The notes beneath the pieces were generated by a model. It was not told the origin of the DNA. It searched no databases and saw only the letters and a list, made by a program, of their open reading frames with translations. A program made the translations under genes and the position numbers. Of a DNA stretch of 64,000 bases, positions 8,412 to 16,318 are shown in pieces. The stretch's first letter is position 1. Every line of letters begins with the position of its first letter. This DNA is from CAVSWT01 sp963746735 (GTDB taxonomy: Bacteria > Bacteroidota > Ignavibacteria > Ignavibacteriales > Ignavibacteriaceae). The DNA lies in assembly GCA_963746735.1 (NCBI GenBank), contig CAVVCO010000024.1:65141-129140 (forward strand), given 5' to 3'.

Positions 8412-9143
8412 TTAAGAAGCTACTTCAGTATTATCAATAAAGGTTCCTATGGATTCACCCATAACTAATTTTATTAGGTTATCCGGAATATCCATGTTAA
8501 AGACTATCATCGGCAGATTATTTTCCTGGCAAAGACTGACAGCGGTTAAATCCATCACTCTTAAGTTCTTTTTAAGAATATCAAGATAAGAAATATTTTT
8601 AAACTTTACTGCATTTGCATTTTTTTCCGGATCAGAATCGTAAACGCCGTCAACGCGTGTTCCCTTAATAATTACATCTGCTTCTATTTCAACAGCCCTT
8701 AACGAAGCTGCAGTATCTGTACTGAAATAAGGATGGCCTGTGCCGGCACCAAAAATAACTACTCTTCCCTTTTCAAGATGTCTAATTGCTCTTCTTCTAA
8801 TATAATGTTCTGCAATTTCATGAATTTCTATTGCACTTAACAAGCGCGTATAAATTCCCCTATTCTCAATGGCATTTTGAAGAGCAAGTGAATTTATCAT
8901 AGTGGCAAGCATTCCCATTTGATCGCCTGTAACTCTATCAATTCCGTATTCACCGGCACTCAAGCCTCTATATATGTTTCCGCCGCCTATTACAATTCCA
9001 AGCTCAACACCGGCATTCTTAACTTTTTGAATTTCAGCGGAAAAAAAATCCAGAACTTTTGAATCAATGCCAAATCCTTTTTCACCCATTAAGGACTCAC
9101 CGCTAAGCTTAAGCAGAACTCGTTTGAATTTTAAATTACTCAT
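8412..9143 (-). CDS. pyrH: UMP kinase
   Basis: The 243-residue amino-acid-kinase-fold enzyme converts UMP to UDP. Motifs include LKLSGESLMG near the N-terminus, GGGNIYRG, the GTGHPYFSTDTAAS loop and the nucleotide-binding DGVYDSDP. Length is normal for bacterial hexameric UMP kinase. A strong terminator-like hairpin (9176-9208) separates it from tsf, so expression may be partly uncoupled from the ribosomal genes. Confidence 0.96.
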   Translation of the reverse strand: MSNLKFKRVLLKLSGESLMGEKGFGIDSKVLDFFSAEIQKVKNAGVELGIVIGGGNIYRGLSAGEYGIDRVTGDQMGMLATMINSLALQNAIENRGIYTRLLSAIEIHEIAEHYIRRRAIRHLEKGRVVIFGAGTGHPYFSTDTAASLRAVEIEADVIIKGTRVDGVYDSDPEKNANAVKFKNISYLDILKKNLRVMDLTAVSLCQENNLPMIVFNMDIPDNLIKLVMGESIGTFIDNTEVAS

Positions 9144-9175
9144 AAAAAATTTTCGATTGTGTAGGATTAAATATA

Positions 9176-9208
9176 AAAAAAGGTCTTAATAAATTTAAGA
9201 CCTTTTTT
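9176..9208 (-). terminator. Terminator/attenuator between tsf and pyrH
   Basis: A 9-bp core (AGGTCTTAA / TTAAGACCT, loop TAAAT) is extended by A6/T5 runs, giving a long bidirectional intrinsic terminator 9 nt past the tsf stop. pyrH begins 33 nt further on, so read-through or a separate promoter is needed for pyrH-frr. Confidence 0.85.
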
Positions 9209-9216
9209 ATAAAAGA

Positions 9217-10074
9217 TTATTTATTTTCGTCACTCAGATGGAACCGGCGGAATAAGGAAAGTTTCACGTCTGTTCCATTTTTTGAATTGAACTGCTTAAT
9301 AAGGTCACCAACTACAATGGAATTGTCTTTAATGAACATTTGTTCGATCAAGCAATTTTCTTGGTAAAATTTATTTAATTTACCGGTAGCAATTTTATCC
9401 AAAATCTGTTCAGGTTTGCCTTCTTTTTTAGCAATCTCTTTATAGATTTCTATTTCTTTTTCGATCATGTCTTTAGGAATTTCTTCTCTATAAACAGCAA
9501 TAGGTTTCATTGCTGCAACCTGCATCGCAATATCTTTGCCGATATCAGTAAGATCTTCTTTATTGCTTGTAACCTTATCAAATTTAACCAGTACGCCAAG
9601 CTTTGAACCTAAATGAACGTAATCAACAACAAGACTATCGGGAGCTTTTTCAATTGTGAAACGGGAGATTTCAATTTTCTCTCCAACCTTTCCAAGAACA
9701 TCATTTAACTTAGTTTTTAATTCAGCATTATCATTTAAAAGCGATTCAACATTTTTAGGTTCAGTTTTAAAAACTGTATCTAAAACTGAATTAGCAAAAT
9801 TTGTAAAGTCATCGCTCTTTGCAACAAAATCTGTTTCGCAATTAACTTCAACCATAACTCCTTTGCTTCCGTCTTCGGAAACTTTTGTTACAATCAATCC
9901 TTCATTGGCAGATTTTTCAGCTCTTTTAGAAGCAACAGATGCTCCTTTTTTTCTAAGTATTTCAATTGCTTTTGTAATATCGCCTTCGGCTTCGGTAAGT
10001 GCTTTTTTACAGTCCATCATACCGGCGCCGGTTTTTTTTCTTAATTCATTAACTTGTGCAGCAGTAATAGCCAT
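9217..10074 (-). CDS. tsf: Translation elongation factor Ts
   Basis: This 285-residue guanine-nucleotide exchange factor for EF-Tu shows the N-terminal UBA-like domain (VNELRKKTGAGMMDCKKAL) and the conserved CETDFVAK core motif. A dimerisation-type region and a C-terminal module ending in RRFHLSDENK follow. AAGGAAG lies about 9 nt upstream of the ATG. It follows rpsB by 21 nt, the near-universal rpsB-tsf pairing. Confidence 0.97.
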   Translation of the reverse strand: MAITAAQVNELRKKTGAGMMDCKKALTEAEGDITKAIEILRKKGASVASKRAEKSANEGLIVTKVSEDGSKGVMVEVNCETDFVAKSDDFTNFANSVLDTVFKTEPKNVESLLNDNAELKTKLNDVLGKVGEKIEISRFTIEKAPDSLVVDYVHLGSKLGVLVKFDKVTSNKEDLTDIGKDIAMQVAAMKPIAVYREEIPKDMIEKEIEIYKEIAKKEGKPEQILDKIATGKLNKFYQENCLIEQMFIKDNSIVVGDLIKQFNSKNGTDVKLSLFRRFHLSDENK

Positions 10075-10095
10075 GATAATAATCTTCCTTATTTT

Positions 10096-10917
10096 TTATT
10101 CCGAAGTTTCTTTCTCTTCTTTATTTTGAGATTCTGCTTTCAATTGAGCTCTTTCCTTAGCTTCTGCTTTTTGCTCTTCACGTTGTTTTTTTATTCTCTC
10201 ATTTTCAGCAGCTTCTTCGGCTCTATGTTCTTTAACTTTGATGTTACCTTCAATAACAGCATCAGCCATATATTTAACAATTAGTTCAACAGTTTTTACA
10301 GCATCATCATTTGCAGGAATCAAATAATCGACTGGATCAGGATCGCAGTTTGTGTCAACAACTGCAAACACCGGTATGTTTAATCTTTTTGCTTCTTTTA
10401 TTGCAATTGATTCTTTTTTAATATCAACAACAAACATAGCTCCTGGCAGCCTATTCATCGATTCAACGCCTTCTAGAACTTTTTTCAGCTTGTCTTTTTC
10501 TCTTGTTAAAAAGAGTCTTTCCTTCTTTGTAATTTTATCAAAAGTTCCATCAGTTTCCTGTTTTTCAATATTGGTCAATCTTTTAATGCTTTTTCTGATA
10601 GTAGAAAAATTTGTAAGCATTCCGCCTAACCATCTTTCACTTACCCAATTTGATTCGCTTCTTCTTGCTTCCTGCTCGATTACATTCTTTGCTTGTTTTT
10701 TAGTTCCTACGAATAAAACTTTCCTGCCTTCAGCTACTAAGCCAGAAAGTTTATCAGCGCAATCAGTAATGCTATTTTGGGTTTTTTTAAGATCGATGAT
10801 GTGAATCCCATTTTTTTCCATAAAAATATATGGCTTCATTTTGGGATTCCAACGGCGTGTAAGATGACCGAAATGTGCCCCAGCTTCAATAAGCTGAGTT
10901 AGTTCAACTTTTTGCAT
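10096..10917 (-). CDS. rpsB: 30S ribosomal protein S2
   Basis: The 273-residue S2 protein starts with the usual LIEAGAHFGHLTRRWNPKM block. It carries the KTQNSITDCADKL helix, the FVGTKKQAKNVI segment and the VDTNCDPDPVDYLIPANDD loop. About 45 extra residues at the C-terminus are highly charged (Glu/Lys/Arg-rich, helical). Such extensions are common in this phylum and vary between species. The AGGAG site is 6 nt before the ATG. The 105-nt leader from rpsI contains a small TCCC/GGGA hairpin and may hold autoregulatory structure, but no known S2 leader motif could be confirmed. Confidence 0.97.
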   Translation of the reverse strand: MQKVELTQLIEAGAHFGHLTRRWNPKMKPYIFMEKNGIHIIDLKKTQNSITDCADKLSGLVAEGRKVLFVGTKKQAKNVIEQEARRSESNWVSERWLGGMLTNFSTIRKSIKRLTNIEKQETDGTFDKITKKERLFLTREKDKLKKVLEGVESMNRLPGAMFVVDIKKESIAIKEAKRLNIPVFAVVDTNCDPDPVDYLIPANDDAVKTVELIVKYMADAVIEGNIKVKEHRAEEAAENERIKKQREEQKAEAKERAQLKAESQNKEEKETSE

Positions 10918-11022
10918 TTTTACTCCTGTTTATCTTCTACTTTCTTCTCTTTTACCTTTAATCCCTTTTAAATTGGGACACAGGGGGTAAATCCGAAAGT
11001 ATGAATAATGTTGTTAAATAAA

Positions 11023-11409
11023 TTATCTTTTAGAAAATTGAAATCTTTTACGAGCTTTTGGTCTTCCGGGTTTTTTACGTTCAACCATTCTAGGATCTCT
11101 GGTTAATAACCCATCAGGCTTTAATGCTTTTCTGAAGTCAGGATTAATAGCAACTAATGCTCTAGCAATACCAAGCTTAACTGCACCGGCTTGACCAGTA
11201 GTTCCACCGCCATTAACATTAATGAGTAAATCGTAGGAACCTTCAGTTTCAGTAGCCTTTAATGGAGTTAGAATATCTTCACGGTTAAGAAGCATCGGGA
11301 AAACTTTTTCAAATTCTTTTCCGTTTACGGTAATCTTTCCATTTCCGTTTCTCAGAATTACACGTGCAACTGCTGTCTTTCTTCTTCCTACAAAAATTTG
11401 GTCTGCCAT
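11023..11409 (-). CDS. rpsI: 30S ribosomal protein S9
   Basis: The 128-residue protein has the S9 hallmarks: GRRKTAVARVILRNGNGKI near the N-terminus, GGGTTGQAGAVKLGIARAL in the middle, and the basic C-terminal tail RKRFQFSKR that reaches the ribosomal P site. GGAGAG lies about 4 nt before the ATG. It is 10 nt after rplM, the standard L13-S9 operon. Confidence 0.98.
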   Translation of the reverse strand: MADQIFVGRRKTAVARVILRNGNGKITVNGKEFEKVFPMLLNREDILTPLKATETEGSYDLLINVNGGGTTGQAGAVKLGIARALVAINPDFRKALKPDGLLTRDPRMVERKKPGRPKARKRFQFSKR

Positions 11410-11419
11410 TTTCTCTCCG

Positions 11420-11860
11420 TTATAAACTTATTGTTTCAGGCTTTTGAGCTGAATGTGGGTGTGATTCACCAGAATAAACTTTTAATTTTTTAATTAACTT
11501 TTTTCCCAATCTATTTTTAGGAAGCATGCCTTTTACAGCATTTTCTAAAACGAATTCAGGTTTCTTTGCCATCAATTCTTCAAATGATTGTACTTTTAAT
11601 CCGCCAGGATAACCGGAATGATGCGCATAAGTTTTTAATAATTCCCTCTTACCTGTCATCTTAACTTTTTCTGCATTTACAATTACAACAAAATCACCAG
11701 TATCTGCATTAGGCGAAAAAGTTGGTTTGTTTTTTCCTCTAATAATCATGGCAACTTTTGAAGCCAATCTACCTAAAACCTGGTCCTTCGCATCAACTAT
11801 ATACCATTTTCTATCGGCATTTTCGGTGTTTATAAACCTGGTTAATTTTTCTTGTTTCAC
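11420..11860 (-). CDS. rplM: 50S ribosomal protein L13
   Basis: The 146-residue protein shows WYIVDAKDQVLGRLASKVA, the GDFVVIVNAEKVKMTGKR segment and YAHHSGYPGG, all typical of L13. The start is a GTG (11858-11860) backed by a strong GGAGG at 11869-11873; no ATG fits. A sigma-70-like promoter lies upstream (11906-11934), making rplM the first gene of the translation block. Confidence 0.97.
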   Translation of the reverse strand: MKQEKLTRFINTENADRKWYIVDAKDQVLGRLASKVAMIIRGKNKPTFSPNADTGDFVVIVNAEKVKMTGKRELLKTYAHHSGYPGGLKVQSFEELMAKKPEFVLENAVKGMLPKNRLGKKLIKKLKVYSGESHPHSAQKPETISL

Positions 11861-11905
11861 GCTATTTTCCTCCGAAACATAAACTCATTTCAAATAAAGA
11901 GCAGA

Positions 11906-11934
11906 AATTTAAGTTTAACAGATTTGAAAGTCAA
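11906..11934 (-). promoter_or_regulatory. Sigma-70-type promoter for rplM-rpsI
   Basis: The minus strand has TTGACT (11929-11934) and TAAATT (11906-11911) separated by exactly 17 nt. This is a good -35 element and a fair -10 element, about 45 nt before the rplM GTG. The position fits the expected start of a ribosomal-protein operon. Confidence 0.6.
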
Positions 11935-12071
11935 GAAAAATTAGAATGAATGAAGAGGAATATGAAGATATAAAGCAAATATTTGAATTTTAAGTCATAA
12001 TATAAGGTTTGTGATTTTTTCTGATCATAACAAACATGTGAATAAAACAAGACGCCTTAAATAATTTAGCA

Positions 12072-12104
12072 ATAAACCCGGCTTCTCAAGTAAACCGGGT
12101 TTAT
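12072..12104 (-). terminator. Hairpin downstream of the DUF4412 gene
   Basis: An inverted repeat (ATAAACCCGG / CCGGGTTTAT) with a loop of about 12 nt lies just past the stop of the minus-strand gene. The U-run is weak, so termination is likely but not certain. Confidence 0.6.
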
Positions 12105-12113
12105 GAAAATCAA

Positions 12114-12803
12114 TTAATTTTGGTCTTGCCCTCTGTTCATCATTGGCATACTAAATTTTTTATAGTCAGCCGGTACTTCAAACATGCCGGCATCCAAAGA
12201 TTTTTTGTCTACTGATTTAACCTCCATTGAACTTTCAACTTTCCCATCTTCGTAATGAATAGCCTGCATAGGGAAATATCCTTTTCCTTCAATTTCTTTT
12301 TGCCAGCTAGATGATTCGTCATTAGCCATTGGGTTACTAAAGCCCATAAAGTTTCCCAATTCTTTTGTCATCCAAGCTTCAGTTTTATTGCCATCATCAT
12401 CAGTATAAACCCATTTTTCACATTCATATCCATTAATTTCTTTTGTTTCGCCTGTCTTATCAAATTTCCCATTCATCTTTCCTTTATCATCTGCTTCATC
12501 GTTCTTTTTCATTTTTTCAGCCATGCCTTTCATCATATTCATATCCATTTCCATATACATTTTCTGCTCCGGCATAAGAATAGTCATTTTCTTATCTTTT
12601 GAATCCATAATTAAATTTGCTTTTTCTTCTTTTGTCATTTGAATTAAAGTTTTACTTCCTTTAACAAAAAGGTTGATGTCTGTATCTTTATCACCCGATT
12701 TTACATTCATCACAACTTTCCCTTCAAACTGTGTTTGTGCAAGACAGGTAAAAGCTAATGAAACAACCAGCAATATCACAAGAGAATAAATTTTCTTTAA
12801 CAT
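12114..12803 (-). CDS. Secreted DUF4412-type protein
   Basis: The 229-residue protein has a signal peptide (cleavage near CLAQ, residue 22). The mature domain begins QFEGKVVMNVKSGD. It includes a methionine-rich stretch (MYMEMDMNMMKGM), a YECEKWVYTDDDG segment and a C-terminal DAGMFEVPADYK pattern. This arrangement matches the DUF4412 family of periplasmic or cell-surface proteins, whose function is unknown. The Met-rich segment could bind a soft metal, but that is speculation. GAGGAGG lies directly before the ATG. It sits alone after a hypothetical membrane-anchored gene. Confidence 0.7.
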   Translation of the reverse strand: MLKKIYSLVILLVVSLAFTCLAQTQFEGKVVMNVKSGDKDTDINLFVKGSKTLIQMTKEEKANLIMDSKDKKMTILMPEQKMYMEMDMNMMKGMAEKMKKNDEADDKGKMNGKFDKTGETKEINGYECEKWVYTDDDGNKTEAWMTKELGNFMGFSNPMANDESSSWQKEIEGKGYFPMQAIHYEDGKVESSMEVKSVDKKSLDAGMFEVPADYKKFSMPMMNRGQDQN

Positions 12804-12834
12804 AGTTCCTCCTCGATTAAATATTAATTATGAA

Positions 12835-13590
12835 TTAAAAATACTGTTTTCCAAACTTAAAAGTTTTTATCATACCAAAAAACTCCGGCTGAAATGATCT
12901 AAAAGATTCTTTGTCATTCATTATTAATTTGACTGTAAAATCTTCATCATCTTCTGTTCTAATATATAGTATTTGTGTAATCTGTCCGGCTAATTCAACA
13001 GGGTCATTATAGAAAATTGTATAATTTTTTCCAGTCTTTTTATTTTTATACTTGCTTTCGTTAAATAAATATTTTTCCTTTACTTCTAAATGAATATACG
13101 GCGGCGGATTGTATCGTCCTTTTAACGACCAGAAAGTTACGCCATCAAGCTTGTCTTTAATATTTTGGTCAATATATGTCCAGCCCTTCGGATAACGCAT
13201 TGAAACATTCAAAGTTGCTTCTCTATATATCTGGTCAAGATTTGTAGTATCAGTATTTGTCTCAGAGAAATTTAAAAATGAAACTGCATTTTCTTCAGGT
13301 TGATTTTCTTTTTTTTCAATGATTTTATTTTGTTCAACTTCTTTTGTAAGAGTTTTTTTTACAGGCGAAGGTTTATCTTTACTTCTTTCCTCAATATGTG
13401 AATTATCGTTTTTAATATTTTCAAATTCACTGGTATAAACTTGAACATAGGGGCTAGATTTGTGCGATTTATTAACAGTAATATTAAAAATAAAAATTAA
13501 GGTAAAGAAAATGAGAGCATGAAAAATCAAAGATATAGAAATGCTTAAGACATGGCTATCCTCATCATATTTTATTAAAGCTAAATTCAT
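12835..13590 (-). CDS. Membrane-anchored protein of unknown function (TonB-like N-terminus)
   Basis: In the 251-residue protein one transmembrane helix (about residues 17-38) follows a short cytoplasmic tail. A charged linker rich in Lys, Glu and Pro (about 45-110) leads to a periplasmic domain starting RYPKGWTYIDQN. The topology resembles the N-terminal part of TonB-type energy transducers, but the C-terminal domain does not show the TonB fold signature. RYPKGW resembles the entry of PsbP/DUF1795-type domains. Function is not assigned. Confidence 0.55.
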   Translation of the reverse strand: MNLALIKYDEDSHVLSISISLIFHALIFFTLIFIFNITVNKSHKSSPYVQVYTSEFENIKNDNSHIEERSKDKPSPVKKTLTKEVEQNKIIEKKENQPEENAVSFLNFSETNTDTTNLDQIYREATLNVSMRYPKGWTYIDQNIKDKLDGVTFWSLKGRYNPPPYIHLEVKEKYLFNESKYKNKKTGKNYTIFYNDPVELAGQITQILYIRTEDDEDFTVKLIMNDKESFRSFQPEFFGMIKTFKFGKQYF

Positions 13591-13746
13591 GGTTGCATTA
13601 ACATAATCTAAAGCTAATTTTTATTCAAGGCTTAACATTCATTACTAAAATTATTTTTGTTTGCTTTAATTCTTTTTTGAAGCCGGTGTTAAAATTGCTA
13701 ATTTTGGTGTCGTTTTTTAAATACTTTAATATGAAATGAATTCAAA

Positions 13747-14784
13747 ATGAAATTTTTAATAACCGGCGGTGCCGGGTTTTTAGGTATTAACATAGTTCGA
13801 CATTTACATTCCCGGGGCCACGAGGTCATATCTTTTGACATAGCAGAGTTTGATTACCCTGATATAAAAGATAAAATTAAAATCATTAAAAATGATATTA
13901 GAAATAAAAGTGCTGTTGATGAAGCCATGAAAGGAATTGATGCGGTTATCCACACTGCAGCAGCATTACCGTTATATAAGCCCGAGGATATTATGTCTAC
14001 TGATGTCGACGGTACAAAAAATCTACTTGAAGCAGCAAAAAAAAATAGTGTTAAAAGGTTCATACACATTTCCTCTACAGCCGTTTATGGAATTCCTGAT
14101 CATCATCCATTATATGAAGATGATAAATTAGATGGAGTTGGGCATTACGGCAAAGCAAAAATTCTAGCTGAGAAAGAATGTTTGTATTATAGAAATAACG
14201 GAATGTGTGTTCCTATTATCCGTCCAAAATCTTTTGTCGGCCCGGAGCGATTGGGAGTTTTTGATTTGCTATTTGATTGGGCAAAAGACGGCAAAGGATT
14301 TCCAATGATTGGAAGCGGGCAAAACCGTTATCAGCTTTTAGATGTTGAAGATCTTTGTGATGCAATTTATTTATGCGCTACGCTTGATGAAAAAAATGTT
14401 AATGATACTTTTAATATCGGCGCAAAAAATTTTACCACTATGAAGGAAGATTATCAGGCGGTTTTAGATTATGCAGGCTTTGGGAAAAAGATAGTCGGAC
14501 TTCCGGAAAAACCAGTAATACTTACATTAAAAATATTAGAAGCATTTAAACTTTCCCCTTTATACAAATGGGTGTATGAAACTGCATCAAAAGATTCATT
14601 TGTTTCCATTGAAAAGGCTGAGATTGTTTTAGGATACAGGCCAAAATATTCAAATAAAGATGCTTTGATAAGAAGTTATAAATGGTATGTTGAACATTTT
14701 GATGAGTTTAAAAATAAAAGCGGTGTGTCACATAGAGTTCCCTGGAAACAAGGAATTTTGAGAATTGCGAAGATGTTTTTTTAG
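13747..14784 (+). CDS. NAD-dependent epimerase/dehydratase (extended SDR)
   Basis: The 345-residue protein has the extended short-chain dehydrogenase pattern: the Rossmann motif GGAGFLG at residues 7-13, the acidic NAD selector at the end of beta-2 (FDIAEFD), HTAAALP, the STAVYG segment and the catalytic YGKAK. Members act on nucleotide sugars or related substrates in envelope synthesis; the substrate cannot be told from sequence. A neighbour with no shared theme (deoxyhypusine-synthase-like) lies downstream after a 276-nt gap. No strong ribosome site is visible before the ATG. Confidence 0.88.
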   Translation: MKFLITGGAGFLGINIVRHLHSRGHEVISFDIAEFDYPDIKDKIKIIKNDIRNKSAVDEAMKGIDAVIHTAAALPLYKPEDIMSTDVDGTKNLLEAAKKNSVKRFIHISSTAVYGIPDHHPLYEDDKLDGVGHYGKAKILAEKECLYYRNNGMCVPIIRPKSFVGPERLGVFDLLFDWAKDGKGFPMIGSGQNRYQLLDVEDLCDAIYLCATLDEKNVNDTFNIGAKNFTTMKEDYQAVLDYAGFGKKIVGLPEKPVILTLKILEAFKLSPLYKWVYETASKDSFVSIEKAEIVLGYRPKYSNKDALIRSYKWYVEHFDEFKNKSGVSHRVPWKQGILRIAKMFF

Positions 14785-14827
14785 GAATTTTCTTTCTCCT
14801 TTGTTTGGAATTTCCGAATAATTTTAT

Positions 14828-14862
14828 AACGTGTCGATATTTCTTAAAAATTTCGACACGTT
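14828..14862 (+). repeat. Palindrome 1 in the leader of the deoxyhypusine-synthase-like gene
   Basis: AACGTGTCGA (14828-14837) and TCGACACGTT (14853-14862) form a perfect 10-bp inverted repeat with a 15-nt spacer. Each arm shares TGTCGA with palindrome 2 just downstream. It could be an operator half-site pair or an RNA hairpin, and it has no terminator-type U-run. Confidence 0.7.
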
Positions 14863-14868
14863 AAAAGA

Positions 14869-14891
14869 ACATGTCGATATCATCGACATGT
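14869..14891 (+). repeat. Palindrome 2 in the leader of the deoxyhypusine-synthase-like gene
   Basis: ACATGTCGAT (14869-14878) and ATCGACATGT (14882-14891) form a perfect 10-bp inverted repeat around 3 nt. TGTCGATAT occurs in this palindrome and in palindrome 1, about 40 nt apart. That is consistent with two binding sites for a dimeric regulator. Confidence 0.7.
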
Positions 14892-14916
14892 AAATTTCAT
14901 AACAATGACTGTTAGA

Positions 14917-14950
14917 TTTTACTCAGCCCATTGAGTAAAATTGCTCAATG
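14917..14950 (+). promoter_or_regulatory. Pair of mutually exclusive hairpins before the deoxyhypusine-synthase-like gene
   Basis: TTTTACTCA (14917-14925) pairs with TGAGTAAAA (14932-14940), and CATTGAG (14929-14935) pairs with CTCAATG (14944-14950). The two stems share bases 14932-14935, so only one can form at a time, as in riboswitch or attenuator leaders. The region ends about 110 nt before the ATG at 15061. Confidence 0.5.
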
Positions 14951-15060
14951 CTCCAATCCAGATAATATTTATTTCCTTATTTTGATTATATTTATTTCCC
15001 TTAAAAAATTATTATCTTAACTTAAATTGAAAATTAAAACTTACTTCAAGGAGTTGTGAG

Positions 15061-16104
15061 ATGGCAGATAAAAAGAAATATTTGAAAGATGTAATTCAGC
15101 ATATTGATATAAAAAAGTATAATGTTATTCCCCTTGTTGATTCGATGGAACACATGGCTTTTACAGCAAGAGATTTAAATCGTGCTGCAAGAATTTATGA
15201 TATGATGCTGCAGGAAAGCGAATGCGGAATAATTTTGACTTTGGCAGGCAGCTTATTCAGTGCAGGGTTAAAAAAAGTTGTTTATGATTTGGTAATGAAC
15301 AATATGGTTGATGCAATAGTTTCAACCGGCGCAGTAATGGTTGATCAGGACTTTTTTGAAGCACTTGGCTTTAAGCATTACAAAGGAACCCCTTTCAGTG
15401 ATGATAATGAATTAAGAGAATTACACATTGATAGAATTTATGATACTTATATTGATGAAGATGAATTAAGAGTCTGCGATGAAACTACCGGAAAAATATT
15501 TGACAGCCTTGAACCACGCCCATATTCATCCAGAGAATTACTTTGGGAATTCGGAAAGTATCTTGAAAATAACGGCGGACCAAAAGTAGAAGATTCCGTT
15601 ATTTATGCCTGCTATAAAAAGAATGTTCCAATTTTTGTCCCGGCTTTTTCTGATTGCTCTGCCGGATTTGGATTTATAGTTCATCAAACTCAAAATCCTA
15701 CAAAACATGTTTCAATAGATTCGGCGAAAGATTTTCTTGAACTCACTAAAATAAAATTGAACTGTAAGGAAACTGGTATTTTTATGATTGGCGGCGGAGT
15801 TCCTAAAAATTTTACTCAAGATATTGTTGTTGCTGCAGACATACTCGAAGAAGATGCACCAATGCACAAATACGCAGTGCAAATTACAGTTGCAGATGTA
15901 CGAGACGGTGCACTTTCAAGCTCGACATTAAAAGAAGCAAGCTCATGGGGAAAAGTTGAAACGACACATGAACAAATGGTTTATTCAGAAGCGACTATTG
16001 CAATGCCTTTGATTGCCGGTTATGCTTACCACAAAGGTTCCTGGAAAGAAAGAGAGCCGAGAGAATTTACGAAAATTTACTCTGAAGAAAGTGCTTCGGT
16101 TTAA
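15061..16104 (+). CDS. Deoxyhypusine synthase-like enzyme (bacterial)
   Basis: The 347-residue protein matches the deoxyhypusine synthase family: NAD-binding stretches (TLAGSLFSAGLKK, STGAVMVDQDF), the glycine-rich IGGGVPKNF and the catalytic block SSWGKVE. The active-site lysine (Lys298) is kept. Eukaryotic and archaeal members modify eIF5A with spermidine. Bacteria lack eIF5A, and bacterial homologues characterised so far use free amines, for example making homospermidine. The likely role is therefore polyamine synthesis, with the substrate inferred. AAGGAG is 7 nt before the ATG. The unusual leader (14828-14950) suggests regulated expression. Confidence 0.85.
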   Translation: MADKKKYLKDVIQHIDIKKYNVIPLVDSMEHMAFTARDLNRAARIYDMMLQESECGIILTLAGSLFSAGLKKVVYDLVMNNMVDAIVSTGAVMVDQDFFEALGFKHYKGTPFSDDNELRELHIDRIYDTYIDEDELRVCDETTGKIFDSLEPRPYSSRELLWEFGKYLENNGGPKVEDSVIYACYKKNVPIFVPAFSDCSAGFGFIVHQTQNPTKHVSIDSAKDFLELTKIKLNCKETGIFMIGGGVPKNFTQDIVVAADILEEDAPMHKYAVQITVADVRDGALSSSTLKEASSWGKVETTHEQMVYSEATIAMPLIAGYAYHKGSWKEREPREFTKIYSEESASV

Positions 16105-16119
16105 GTTAATATTTATTAT

Positions 16120-16142
16120 AATGCCGGATGTTCTCCGGCATT
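16120..16142 (+). terminator. Terminator of the deoxyhypusine-synthase-like gene
   Basis: A 9-bp stem (AATGCCGGA / TCCGGCATT) with a 5-nt loop lies 15 nt past the stop and is followed by ATTAATTT. The weak U-run lowers confidence. Confidence 0.7.
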
Positions 16143-16318
16143 ATTAATTTGTCTATCCACTTTTATACCTTTGATTTGCAAAACCTCAATCTCATTATGC
16201 CCTTTTCAGCACAATTTCAACGAAAACATGAAGTATTAAACAATTATTAAATCAATTTTTATACGGAAAAAATCTTTTAAAAAGCATATATTGTTTGTCC
16301 AATAAATTAGAAGTTTGT

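Noticed and set aside
10918..11022. Known S2 (rpsB) leader RNA
   Set aside because: The gap has only a small TCCC/GGGA hairpin; the conserved features of described S2 leaders could not be confirmed by eye.
14785..14830. Terminator directly after the epimerase gene
   Set aside because: Only short direct repeats of GGAATTT are seen; no stem with a U-run.
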